Shown here: one piece after another, positions 34,350-45,790 of the stretch
Layout of the letters: each line of letters opens with the position of its first letter
Position numbering within the stretch: position 1 is the first letter of the stretch
DNA from: Tenrec ecaudatus
Lineage: Eukaryota; Chordata; Mammalia; Afrosoricida; Tenrecidae
DNA length: 64,000 bases
Direction: 5' to 3'
Assembly: GCF_050624435.1 (NCBI RefSeq)
Contig: NC_134538.1
Location: forward strand, 113,038,437 to 113,102,436
Position numbers and translations under genes: made by a program
Notes under the pieces: generated by a model
Databases searched by the model: none
Seen by the model: the letters and a program-made list of their open reading frames with translations, nothing else
Told to the model about the DNA's origin: nothing

Positions 34350-36126
34350 TTTTTTATATCATTTTATTAGGGGCTCATACAACTCTTATCACACTCCATA
34401 TATGCATCAGTTGTGTAAAGCACATTTGTACATTCATTGCCCTCATAATTCTCAAAACATTTGCTCTCCACCTAAGCCCCTGCATCAGCTCCTCATTTTC
34501 CCCTACCTCCCTATTCCCACCTCCCTCATTAACTCTTGATAATTTATAAATTATTATTTTGTCATATCATGCCCTGTCAGATGTTTCCCTTCACTTTTCT
34601 GTTGTCTCTTCCCCAGGGTAGAGGTAATATGTAGGTTCTTTTAATTGGTTCCCCTTTTCCAACCCACCCTCTCTCCACCCTTCCAGTATCACCACTCACA
34701 CCACTGGTCCTAAAGGGATCATCCGCCCTGGATTCCCTGTGTTTCTGGTTCCTATCTGTACCAGTGTACATCCTCTGGTCCAGCCGGATTTGTAACGTAG
34801 AATTGGAATCATGATAGTGGGGGGAAGGAAGCAGTTAAAACTAGAGGAAAGTTATATGTTTCATCGTTGTTACACTGCACCCTGACTGGCTCGTCTCCTC
34901 CCTGAGACCCTTCTGTAAGGGAATATCCAGTTTCCTACAAATGGGCTTTGGGTCTCCACTTCACACTCCTCCCCTCATTCACATAAAAAAATATGATTTT
35001 TTTGTTCTGATACCTGATAACTGATACCTGATCCCTTCAGGACCTCATGATCACAGAGGCTGGTGTGCTTCTTCATGTGGGCTTTGTTGCTTCTGAGCTA
35101 GATGGCCACTTGTTTACCTTTAAGCTTTTAAGACCCCAGAAACTATCTCTTTTGATAGCCGGGCACCATCAACTTTCTTCACCACATTTGCTTATTCACC
35201 CGTTTTGTCCTAGCGATTGTGTCAGGAAGGTGAGCATCATAGAATGCCAATTTAATAGAAGAAAGTATTCTTGCATTGAGGGAGTACTTGAGTGGAGGCC
35301 CAATGTCTTTCTGCTACCTTAATACTAAACCCATAAATATATGCACATAGATCTATTTCCCCATCCTCACATATAAGTATATTTGCATATTTATATGCCT
35401 TTATTTAGACCTCTGTAAATGCCCTTTGTCTCCTAGCTGTTTCCTCAATTTCCTTTGATTTTTCTCTTATCTCACTATCATGCTCAGTCTTCATTTGGGT
35501 TTCAGTAATTCCTCTTGGCTATATTACCCTTGATCACACCATACCAGGCTTCCTACACTCTCCTCACCACTGATTTGGATCACTTGTTGGTCCCTTGTCC
35601 CTGGATTTGTTAACACCACTACCTTTCTCCCCACCTCCTCCTTTCCCATGTCCCCTCAGAACTACTGGTCCCATTGTTTTTCCTCCAGATTGTTCATCCA
35701 GTCTATCTTAGTTAGACAGACCTGCGGATATAATAACATGCAGAAAAACAAGACAGAGCAAAACCAAGCAATATACAACAAAACAATAACAACAACAAAC
35801 TAATGACATAAAACACAACAAGAAAGAAATGCTCATAGTGAGTTCAAGGATAGTTTGTTGGCCTTTAAAAGTGTTTTCCAGTCCAGTCTCTTGGGGTACC
35901 ATACTCTGGCCCCAAAGTCTACCTTCAGCATTCCCTGGGGGGGGGGGGGGCTTATTGCTCTGTTCCCTTGCTGTTCTGTTGCACCCCCTTAGTGTTTTGC
36001 CTCGGTGTGGAGGGATCAGCTTGGGCACAATTCCCACATTGTGTCTCTGGTGTTGTCCCCTGTAGGTCTATGGGTCAGTGAGGAATGTCCTGTCTCATAG
36101 TGGGGTTGGCCATGTGGTCCTCCAAA
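34350..36126 (-). mobile_element. Afrotherian L1, long 3' UTR copy (~1.8 kb)
   Basis: This copy is in inverted orientation to the one just upstream. From its 3' end it reads (antisense) CATTTTATTAGGGGCTCATAC, GCACATTTGTACATTCATTG, AATCATGATAGTGGGGGGAA, TGGGCTTTGTTGCTTCTGAG, GATAGCCGGGCACCATCAAC, GAGTACTTGAGTGGAGGCCC, GGTTTCAGTAATTCCTCTTG, GACAGACCTGCGGATATAAT and TTTTCCAGTCCAGTCTCTTG. It ends with CATGTGGTCCTCCAAAG. It is one of the most complete versions of this non-coding tail in the window and contains no ORF2 sequence. The head-to-head pair with 33561-34105 forms an inverted repeat. Confidence 0.95.
35937..35950. repeat. Run of 14 G
   Basis: Fourteen consecutive G inside the L1 3' UTR, where the consensus has a short GGGG. 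It is a likely slippage hot spot and possible sequencing-error site. Confidence 0.9.
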
Positions 36127-38531
36127 GATATTTTTTTCAATGTAAAAATAAAACATTTTGAAATAGTGTTAAGAGCGTTCAGCAAATGGCAAACTATTCA
36201 CCCAAGAGAATTGACCCCATCTTGGGAGAACAGCAAGTGTCTGGGACACATGTGTCACAGCTTCCTCATGTCTCCTCCCATTTCAACTCATTGTAGTTCC
36301 CAGCCACTACAGGCAGTGTCAGCCAAGGAAATATAACCCGCTTTTTGCCAAGACTATTGTTTCTATGTGGTCTCTAGCAGTTCTCATTAACCTTATCCAG
36401 TTGTTTGTTGCATGTGCAACTGGAAAGTTTGGGTCTCCTTTCATGTGCCCTGTCCCCATGTTGACACAAGGCAGGCCACGAAGACTCTTCCGTCACCCTC
36501 ACCGCAGCTCCCAGGTGAGGCGATGGGGCCATACGGTGAGAGGCTGGCTGATAAACTCAAGATGTCTCCCTCATTTAGCCCTCCACTCAAAGAGAAGGGC
36601 GTACAGAAGCACTGGTAATGCATATGGTTTTTCCTCCCCCCCATCTTCCCACCGTCCTAGTGCTCCATGTGATGGGACGTAAAAATAAGTTCGCCAGGAA
36701 TGTCTACGTTCATCTACTTCCTTTTCCTTTCTTACAAATGGGAAGCACATATTTACAATAGAAAAAAGTCACACACAATAACAGATTTAAGTAGTGAAAA
36801 CCAATAACTAGAATTTTGTATTATACCTGAATTTTTAATTTGTCTTATGTCAATAAGGAGAGAGTTCTGTGAGAAGGGAAGTGATGAGACAATTATTTCC
36901 ACCTGTAAGGAATTTGTTTATGTTCCTTTATAATTACTGTAGAAGTTACACCTACACAGGTTTTGGAAAAAAAACAAAACAAAACAGAGAATGATTAGAG
37001 TACTCTATTGAGCCAACCTCCTCGGAAAATAATACATTCAGGCAGTGATTTGACTCCTTTCGGAATATAGGCTGGTGATTGCTTATTTCCACCACTTCAT
37101 TTACCGAGTCTTGAATTTATGAGTATATTAGTTAAGTACTAACTCAGTTTATAAGTTGCTAAAAATAATATTCATAACTTGAAAGACTAAGTATTTGCCC
37201 CCTATCTAGGAAAACATCTGCCTCTGGTAACTGTTCATTCAACCTTCGATTCCTTTTCTCAGCCTGCTCTAGAACCTCCTTCCCTTCACTTAGAAGCCCC
37301 CGTTTCCTTGAAGAAGTTTTCAGTTTCTTCACCACACACACTGGTCTCGATGGCTCTCATCAGCCTCTGGTCCTCCTCATGGAAAAACACCATCTAAAAT
37401 GGGATGGACCTACACTTGTACTGGAAACCAGTGAGCAAAGGGGGGAATGACCCAATGTCAGGGGTTCTAGCTAAAACAAAGGCGAATGATTGTTTCAAAA
37501 CAGATACCTTCAAATTTTACTTTTACATTTAAAGAAGAGTCTTATAGTCTAAAATATACATCTGTAGTACTTTCCAGATTTGGAGACTTAACCACTCAGA
37601 TAAATGATATATAGAAATTAGAATTTCAGTAGGACTTTTAGAGTGTTAATATTAGAACAATATTGTCTAATCAGAACTGACCCCAGAAATGAATTCCTGC
37701 TCTCATGAAATTCTAATTATATAGACACAATCTACTTTGTTTGCTCCCAGAGCTTCCTGGAAACATTTATTATCTCTGTGGTTTATGTGTTCTATTTTTG
37801 GTTAGAAGATTTATTCCAATTTCTTTCATTAACACAATAAGCAGTTTCAAGTGTGGACACTATCTTCCAGAATTTCTAGTTTAGACCCACAATTTCCAGA
37901 GCCATTTGGAGATTCAAAAATAAACACTAGATACCCTAAAGAAGTTTCCGAATTATGTACTATATCGTAGCTTAATTCCGGTCTATTTCTCTTTAAAACA
38001 CCAGAATCATGTTGACGGTCTATAAACCAGACTTAGAAATCTTATCAGGCAGTTGAAACTGATTTATTGATGTTGAGTTAGCTTTTGTTTGGGGTGTGAG
38101 TTTTGAAATAAGGAGTGAGACAGGGGCCAACTTCCAGCACCTGTTTTTATTGTTATTGTTGCTACATGGAGGTGTGAGATGGTGCGATCTGGGTAATATT
38201 GCAGCCAATTACCTACTCCCTAGGCCTCAGGAGGCAATTGTATCAGCAGAAAAGGATGGGAGAGTGGTGTTTCTTGTGGTGACTTCTTGATGAAAGGAAT
38301 GAACCTATCGAGGCGCTCTCTCCAACTCGAATTCCCAAGCACAGCTGTAGACTTCATGCATTGACTGAAGAGAGACTCTAATCCATTCTGAAAGAACTTG
38401 TAATGTCACAGCACAGAACCACACATCTTCAAATGTTTCATTATTCTCCCTTACATACCTATTTCTTGGAGGTCTTTAAAAAAAATTCCAAATTGATGTG
38501 TATACCGTGCCCTGGTTTTTAGTACCTATGT
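36127..38531. other. Unassigned
   Basis: About 2.4 kb. Overlapping frames of 67-105 codons around 36365-36682 on both strands suggest composition, not coding. An (AAAAC)-like run lies at about 36967-36986. No repeat family is recognised. Confidence 0.35.
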
Positions 38532-38868
38532 GGTGGTGGTTGTGTCATTGAGTTGGTTCCTACTACTCATAGTCACACTATGAGCAGTGGAACGGGACAC
38601 CGCAGGCCCTGTGCTATCCACACAACCATTGCCGCTGTTTAGCCCATTGGTGCAGCTACTTTGTCTCTTCCTCTCTTTTCACTCACCTTCTGGTGGAACA
38701 GGAATAGTGTCTTTCTCCAGGGTCTGATCCCTTCCAACATTATGCTCATAACCTAAAGAGAGAAAGGCATACCATTCTGGCCTCTCCCAAGGCAGGCTTG
38801 TTTGCTCTTCTGGTAGTCCATGGTATATTCAATGTATTTGGCCAACATTAGATTTCAAAGGTATGGAA
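38532..38868 (-). mobile_element. RTE LINE, 3' part (first half of a split copy)
   Basis: TGTCATTGAGTTGGTTCCTA, CAGGAATAGTGTCTTTCTCC, TGGTAGTCCATGGTATATTC and GGCCAACATTAGATTTCAAAG are antisense RTE. The consensus order resumes in the segment at 39740-40240, so the two are probably one insertion that was later interrupted. Confidence 0.85.
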
Positions 38869-39739
38869 CCCGTTATGGAATCACATTTCTTAATATGGCT
38901 CTTCTACCAAGTTTCTTCCACCAGATGATTAAGTGAGATTTTGCAAAAAGGTTGCATGTAACACTAACAGAGAATGGTCAGGTTTTGCTACCACCCTATG
39001 GCTAGAAGTGTGAGACTTATTTACAGTAGCAGAGACAGAGAAAGCAAAGGACCATTACAACTGTACATCTAAGATCTCTCTGAAGTGTTGCTTTGGAGAC
39101 GAGATTATGGGATGGAGACTCACAGGAGCAGCTCTGAGATTACGGGGTAGCTTCTCCTGAATTGACCTGAGAGTATGACATCGTGAGACACAGTGACAGG
39201 TGGGTTGGGAGCCTGGCCCATGAAGACACAGGCCAAGAACCCATGTGGCTGAAAGGCAAGTAACCAGAAAGAGACCTGGTTGCTGCATGAGGTGTGGTGT
39301 CACTGTGGACCAATGATTGAATAATTACTATTTGCCAATCCTGACTCGGAGTAGTAACCCATTAACTTTCTAAATGAGCCCCCTTAATTGTGAGCACTAT
39401 CTGTGAGTTCTGTGTGGTCATTGCTGTGAATTATTGAGTCCAACATGACGTGGACAGCTAGAGGAGGAGTGATTGGTGTTAGGAGACAGGCCTGCCTCCT
39501 GCCTCAGGGAGGTCATAGATGGCCACTGCCACTGCAGCTTACTGTGATACTTCTCTCGTCTTCCTTAACCAGGGTCTAGTCTTAGCTTGTGCTTAAGGCA
39601 GTCCATAACTTAAGGCATTTTCTTATAGCACTTTAATTAAGTCCTTTGTTTAATTAAGATTTTGGGCAAATTAAATTCAAACTTTAAAAATTTTTAAATT
39701 TTTAATTTAATTATGATTTTCCCAACACAGTATATCCTT
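38869..39739. other. Insert splitting an RTE; contains a probable LTR fragment
   Basis: This ~870 bp separates two collinear RTE pieces. The part 39385-39575 resembles an ERVL/MaLR-type LTR (TGTGAGTTCTGTGTGGTCAT, GAATTATTGAGTCCAACATG). The rest is unassigned, and the 3' end is an AT-rich palindromic stretch (AAAATTTTTAAATTTTTAAT). Confidence 0.4.
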
Positions 39740-40240
39740 CGATTTCTTAACTATTGCTTCCATGGACATTGACTGTGGATCCAATTAGAATTAAATTCTT
39801 GGGGGGGGAAAATCAGTCTTTTTTCTGGTTGTTGGGATGTTGTTTAAGCATACTTTGTGAGAATTTTCATTTTCTTTATGTTGAAGTGTAATCCATACTG
39901 AAGGATATAGTCTTTGATTTTCATCAGTAAATATGTCAAGTTCCCTGTATTGTAAACAAAAAAGGTTGTGTTATCTGATATCACAAGTTGTTAAGAAGTA
40001 CTCTTCCAAACATTACACCTTGTTCTTCACGTCATCTAGCTCCTCACATTATTCTTTCAGTACACATATTGAACACGTATGGTGCAAGGATGCAACCTTA
40101 GTACATGCTTTTTCTTATTGTAAGCCATGCAATAGCCCCTTGTTCCACCGAAAAGACTTTCTCTTGGCCTATGTACAGGTTTCCCATTAGCACAAGGAAA
40201 TGGTCTGGAATTTCCATTTTGCACAATGGTATTAATACTT
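39740..40240 (-). mobile_element. RTE LINE, RT-region segment (second half of a split copy)
   Basis: Antisense blocks: TTGCTTCCATGGACATTGAC, TTGAAGTGTAATCCATACTG, AGGTTGTGTTATCTGATATC, GAACACGTATGGTGCAAGGA, GGCCTATGTACAGGTTTCCC and TCTGGAATTTCCATTTTGC. On the minus strand this corresponds to the reverse transcriptase C-terminal part. It is frameshifted and not coding. Confidence 0.85.
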
Positions 40241-41486
40241 TGTTATTGTCCACACAATAAAATATATACCATAATCAAACGATACAAATAAACACATACA
40301 TAGGTTCAGACACATAGGTTCAGACACTGTTTCATCCTTTCGTGTATATGTGCACTGTCACGATGGGTCAGAGGGAAGTCACTGGAACTAGCCACACTAT
40401 GATGAATACTAATTTTAAAGTCCACACACTTTTCTTGTTGGAACTATTTCATTCCGCATTTCAGATAAATAAAGTCAATACACATCACAGGTAAAAATGT
40501 AAGGAAAAAAGGCTTATGTATTTTAAAATAAATATTCTTATAGTTTATATAGCAAATTCCAGGAGACAATGATAATAAAAATCCACCTAGTAAACTTGCC
40601 GGACCACAAAATGAATGAGCCCATAAAAACTACTGAGTTTCCCAGAGTGTGAAATGATCCAGATGAAAGTTTTCGCTACTACGGATTTGGATTGAGCAGA
40701 GCAGTGAAACAATATTTGCCGATAACTTCAGTGAGCAGCACGGTGCAGTAACACATCTTCAGTAAGTAAGAGTGATTCAGCGTATCGATAGCTCACTCAC
40801 GGGACTTGGGTGGAAGAGAGGAAGCTAAAGAATGGTGTGAATATTAGCTGGGACCCAATTCCGTTTCCTTTTTTTATTTTTAAATGGAACTTATTCTAGG
40901 ACATGTGAGTGTGGAAGAGCCAATTTCAGTGATTAATCGCACACTGTTTATTGTAGAAGTTGGATAATCTATTGACCTTGCCTGGGATACATTCCAGGAA
41001 GAACGTAACAGATGCAAACAGCAATAAAAGAGACTCCTTTTTGTGAAATCATAGTCATTACTGACATGAAAATGCTGGCTTCCAAAATTGAGTCTGGAGC
41101 AATATCATCTTGAACTATTTAATTTTAATTCTTAATCACACTCCAAAATATAATTGATTTGGATTACCTTTCTGAAACAGGGGGGAAATTTTTTTTTCCA
41201 TGAAGTCATGTTCATTTTTAACTATTTAGTAGAAATTGATGAAGCTACCTATCTCTGTATACCTTTCTAAAATATCATAGATGGCAGGTAAAAGGAAAAT
41301 CTTTCAGGAAATAAATGGAAGTTAAGCATGGCTTCTTTATACCATTTTTAGAATCACACATTCAAAGAAGAAATACCGATTTTATGACAATATTTGCCTT
41401 TGCATTTTCTTCTTAGAGTGTAAACTGGATTCTCTATTCTAGGATTGTATTTAATAATAAATTATGGATTTTAAAATGTGTCCTAT
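40241..41486. other. Unassigned
   Basis: No element is recognised. A 15-bp tandem duplication with core CATAGGTTCAGACA lies at about 40298-40327. Confidence 0.35.
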
Positions 41487-41967
41487 TGTGGCAGTTAGAG
41501 TTTATGTCAACTTGACCCTGGTCAAAGGGCCAGGGTGCAATGCTTCCTGGAAATCAGATCACAGCCTCATGATGCTCCTTGAGGGTGTGCCCTTTGGTCT
41601 AAGAACAACAACGACAAATTATCTTCCTCTCTCTGGACCTTCACCTTTCTCCTTGCTGGGACTCTGCATCTGCTTCTGGGGCTGATGCTGGAAGCTCTCA
41701 TGCTGCTGTATTCCCACCAACCGTGGATCTGCAAGGCTCTGCACCCACCAGCCAACGATCGCCCTTCATTCCACTTCACCTTTTGTTATCATCAGCCTGT
41801 GACTAAGGAAGGCTAAAGAGCGCTCTGACTGCTTTCACATTCATGGGCTTGAGTTGCTCCAGGCTAGAATGACTTCCTAATATAAAATTATTTCCTGATA
41901 TAAAGTTCTATCTTACGTGTGTATATCACTTGCTTTTCTTCTCTAGACAATCCAGACTAACATAATT
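41487..41967 (+). mobile_element. ERVL-type (MLT2/MERVL-related) solo LTR
   Basis: It begins TGTGGCAGTTAGAGTTTATG and TCAACTTGACC, the hallmark start of ERVL-class LTRs. It ends TTCTCTAGACAATCCAGACT followed by AACATAATTACA, the decayed 'gagaaccctgactaataca' end. At ~480 bp the length suits a solo LTR. No internal retroviral sequence is adjacent. Confidence 0.75.
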
Positions 41968-41984
41968 ACATAACAACTTCTACA

Positions 41985-42110
41985 TAAGGCATTTCACATG
42001 TATTATCTAGTTCAGCCTCTAACAACACTAAACACAATTGTTATCTCTGATTCTCAGATAAAGGATCTGGAGCCAAGGAATTGTGCTGGCGTACACAGTG
42101 GTAAGCTTAC
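41985..42110 (+). mobile_element. MIR SINE
   Basis: CATTTCACATGTATTATCTA, CAGCCTCTAACAACACTA, then TCTCAGATAAAGGATCTGGA and GCTGGCGTACACAGTGGTAAG follow the MIR core and 3' region. Confidence 0.65.
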
Positions 42111-42411
42111 TGAAGTCCAGTTTCGTAGCACATCACACTGATACAGATCCCACATCTTTATTTCCATAGTAAAAGAGCCTTGTGATTGTATTGGGCCCCC
42201 GTGAGTAACACAGTATACTTCATATCCTAAAGTAAGATGATTCATGTGCTTACTATCACCTGAAACAATAACTGCTTCTGTGATGAAGCATATTATAATC
42301 ACAGGTTCCGGGGAAGAGCATATAGATTCATCCTGCTTATGACACCACTACTTAAAAAAAAGTGGACAAACAAAACTTGTAATTCGGGTAAAAGGTCAAA
42401 TTTAAGAACTT

Positions 42412-42545
42412 AATTTGCAAATGTACAAATTTGCTTGACACAATGGATGGATGGATGGATGGATGGATGGATGGATGGATGGATGGATGGATGGATTGTG
42501 ATAAGAGTTGTACAAGTCCCCAATAAAATGATTTTTAAAAAGACA
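42412..42545 (+). mobile_element. L1 3' terminus with expanded ATGG microsatellite
   Basis: The last ~80 bp of L1 sequence, GTACAAATTTGCTTGACACA and GATAAGAGTTGTACAAGTCC to CCCAATAAAATGATTTTT, flank a pure (ATGG)n tract of about 13 units at 42443-42494. The L1 consensus normally has only one or two such units there (GATGGATGT). Confidence 0.92.
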
Positions 42546-44449
42546 TTAAAAAAAGAAGACCTTAAATTGTTTATCTCTAAATTTTAGAGTAGATGACTTT
42601 GGCAAGAACATTCATTTAAAAACTCCTGTGGATTTTTTTTCAGTTTTCTTTCATGAATTTCTGAAACTGTGTGAAAAAATTGTTCAAATTCTGGTGCTCG
42701 ATAATTGTTACCTTAAGAAAACCCATAACTATTTTTGGATCTCAGATTCCTTAAGTTAAGCATAATAGGATATATACCGGACATCATCCCTGGTGCAATT
42801 TTTCGTAGCTCCAGTGATATTTTCTGAAAGGGAGGGCTTTGTTGAAAACATGGAGTTAGGAGAATAGTGCATGCCCATGACCCTAATAACATGGCACCCG
42901 ACTGTAAGAAAAGCTAACTGAAATATTACTAATTTTAAATTGATGCAAATCTAACAGTGATACCATGGAAAACAAAGAAATTATGCACATAAAATTTTCT
43001 TTTGACAGTTTTCAGATATTAAAGGAAGGCCTAAGAGGATTTTTCTCATGATAAAGAAGCGGTGTATGTGGTTTATTATATTGGTATAATTTTTATTCAA
43101 CTTATTAAAATTATTGCCAGAAAGAATGAAACATGGTTGGAATATCAACAATAGATACCAACACAAACTCTCCTCCTTGTTTTGAGTTACAAAGAATTCC
43201 ATTGAAACTCGGCAACTGCATTAACAGATACCCTGGTCTTACCACAAAAATGCACTTCTACCATGAAAAGGTAAAAGTACGTGTGTTTATGACATTGAAG
43301 ATTATTCTAAATTCACATTTGTTCTTTTAAATTACATCTCGTGGTTGAAAACTGAAATGAAATTCTAAATCCAATAACTTAAAATAGAATACACTCAATA
43401 AAAAATGGATAGAGCAGAAAAGTATCTCTTGATGTCACACAGCACCAATCTTTCTTTTAAAATCATTTTACTACAAATGGTTCTCTCACCCTAATGATAT
43501 TTTTCTTCTTTAGATCAACACAAGCATGTACTGCGATTTAAATATGGTCATAGGTACTGACCTAATAGAACAGAGGTTGGTGAAAGGCACAAAACTGGTG
43601 ACTAGAGCAAAATGAGCTTCAAAGAGAACCGTATGGGGACCAGTCACTAGTACAAAAGCCGTAAGAAAAGACACTCTGGAATACGGGAACTCGGACAGGT
43701 CTTTAATCCCCTGGGATATTATTTTTTATTTGTAAAATTTGGGATCATAGGAGATGTTTTTTCCATCTATCAAAGACTACGATTCATGAAAGAGGAACTG
43801 ACAGGGTCCAGGAGACTCAAGTAACAACTGGAAATAAACCATTGCTCAAAATTGAAAGACACCAGGAATCCTAGACAAAGGCTGGAGAGAGAAGACGTGG
43901 GAAATGACTGAACTGAATGGGCTCAGAAGTGTGGGTGGAGGCTTGAATGGGAAGCAGTTGAAGGTGAAAAGATATTCTTTTGTTGGGATTATAAAACAAG
44001 ATGAATTAGTCAAAAATACAGCATGTACTTTGAGTGTAGTTCAGGTCTGGAATCATTTGGGGATAAGAGGAAAGATTATTTTCCTAAAGCATCACTAAGA
44101 GCAATAAGGTTTTAATAGAGCTGATATTAAAGAAAGAAAAAGCTTGGAAAGAAAAGTGGGAGATGTGCAAAGTGCAATCTTTGGCTAAAGCCAAGGATAA
44201 ACGTTAATACATAGTTGATACTCTATAAAATGTCACTGAAATGTTGCCCATATTTATTTTCTATATCTTCATACACTTTGTATTACCAGATGACTACAAT
44301 TACAAAGATTATGCACTCAAACCTGACTGAGAGCCCTGTGACTGACTGCTTTTTCTCCTTATGAAAGGTACATGAAAGACACTCATATTTAAGTATATTT
44401 GTCGGATATCTGCTTTGTTTATGGCATTACACTAAAAAAAATACCCCAC
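42546..44449. other. Unassigned, AT-rich
   Basis: About 1.9 kb with no recognisable repeat or exon. Confidence 0.35.
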
Positions 44450-44515
44450 CCCACTGCCACTGAGTCAATTCTGATTCACAAGAGTGCTATGAAAGGTGTC
44501 AAGATTTTTTTCCTG
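44450..44515 (-). mobile_element. AfroSINE (antisense) 3' fragment
   Basis: CCACTGCCACTGAGTCAATT and CTGATTCACAAGAGTGC match the complement of the SINE 3' end. The head is missing. Confidence 0.6.
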
Positions 44516-44764
44516 TAATGATTTACTCAACTCAATATATGGAATATAGTGAGCACGCAACATATGTTTCTATTTATGCTTATTGTCCTTGTGCAATGAA
44601 TCTGAAAGTTTAGATGTTAGTTTTATTTATGCTACTTAACATTTATTTTCTATCTGTTATCTTTAAAATCAGTTCCCATATTAGTTATTACTGAGTAGAA
44701 ATATCTATTATCTTGGCCCTGGACAGGATTGTTGTCAATAAAAACTTGACATGCTAAACAATAT

Positions 44765-45155
44765 ATCTCTATTTGGTTACTTGTTGGACTACTAACCACA
44801 AGGTCAGCAGTTCAAAACCACCAGCTGCCCCTTGGGAGAAAGATGAGATTTTTTTAACCCTGTAAAGAGTTATTGTCTGGAAATCTCTATGGCAGTGGTT
44901 CTGAACCTTCCTAATGCCTCGACTCTTTAATATAGTTCCTCATGTTGTATGCCCCCCCCAACCATAAAATTATTTTTGTTGCTACTTCATCATAACTGTA
45001 ATTTTGCTACTGTTATGAATTGGGACACCCCTATGAAATGGTCGTTTGACCCCCAAAAGGGTCATGACCCAGAGGTTGAGAACTGCTGTGCCATGGGGTA
45101 GTTCTCCCCTGCCCAATCCCACCCTCGTGAGTCGGGCTTGATCTCATAGCAGAGG
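44765..45155 (+). mobile_element. AfroSINE interrupted by a SPIN hAT element
   Basis: The 5' half (44765-44892) has GGACTACTAACCACAAGGTC, AGCAGTTCAAAACCACCAG, CTTGGGAGAAAGATGAG and GGAAATCTCTATGG. The 3' half resumes at 45089 with CCATGGGGTAGTTCTCCCC and GAGTCGGGCTTGATCTCA. Rejoined, the halves make one ordinary AfroSINE. Confidence 0.85.
44893..45088. mobile_element. SPIN non-autonomous hAT transposon
   Basis: A 196-bp element with terminal inverted repeats CAGTGGTTCTGAACC and GGTTGAGAACTGCTG. Internal blocks CAGTTCCTCATGTTG-like (AGTTCCTCATGTTGTATG), CCATAAAATTATTTTTGTTG, TAACTGTAATTTTGCTACTG and TTATGAATTGGGAC match the SPIN family, as do the 3' blocks GGTCGTTTGACCCCC and GGGTCATGACCC. 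The 8 bases on each side (CTCTATGG and TGCCATGG) are a decayed target-site duplication. There is no transposase; it would have been mobilised in trans. SPIN is known for horizontal transfer among tetrapods including tenrec. Confidence 0.92.
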
Positions 45156-45329
45156 GTTTTTCTTTCTTATGTACTTTTGTAAACTCTAATCTTTGTCAGC
45201 TCATCAGCAGAGTATTTCAGGGTGTATATAATATACTGATAATGTAAAGAAGGAAAACTACAAGGCTGTAATAAAAGAATAGTTTTGTTATTCCACTTAC
45301 TTGGACCTGCTGTCAGTCGGGACCAGCCC

Positions 45330-45545
45330 CAAGAGAAGAATATGACTCTCAAAAAAAATAGAGGCTCGGCCCAAAAGAGGAAGACCCTCAGTGGCATGGA
45401 TTGATCCAATGACTGCGACAAGGGGTTGAAACATAGCAACCATTGTGACATTGACGCATGCCTGACAAGTGTTGCATTTTATTACGTATCAGATCCCTGT
45501 GAGCCACAACCAACTCAAGTACACTGAACAGCAAGATAATTAAGT
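45330..45545 (+). mobile_element. RTE LINE fragment, 3' end (sense)
   Basis: CCCAAAAGAGGAAGACCCTC, GTGGCATGGATTGATCCAAT, AACATAGCAACCATTGTGAC and GTGAGCCACAACCAACTCAA are the sense-strand 3' end of RTE. It is the only plus-strand RTE copy I found. Confidence 0.75.
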
Positions 45546-45584
45546 TTCATTTATGAGAAAATTACATTAGTGAATAATTTTGAT

Positions 45585-45790
45585 ACACGGTTGATCCTTG
45601 AGCATTTTAAAGGATCAAGAGTACTTAAATCCATGCATAACTTTTGACCCCTCAAAATCATAACTACAAATAAACAGAATTTTTCCCAATAACATAAACT
45701 CCCGAATATCCCATGTTTTTAATGTTATATTTATTGCAATAACACATATAAAAGGTGCATTTTCAGTATGAAATTAAATAGCTTTTTTAC
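45585..45790. repeat. Probable ancient interspersed repeat, family not named
   Basis: CACGGTTGATCCTTGAGCA, AACTTTTGACCCCTCAAAA, CATAACTACAAATAAACAG and CAATAACATAAACTCC match a common mammalian interspersed repeat ('gttgacccttgaacaac' type). I cannot assign it to a family with confidence. Confidence 0.45.
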
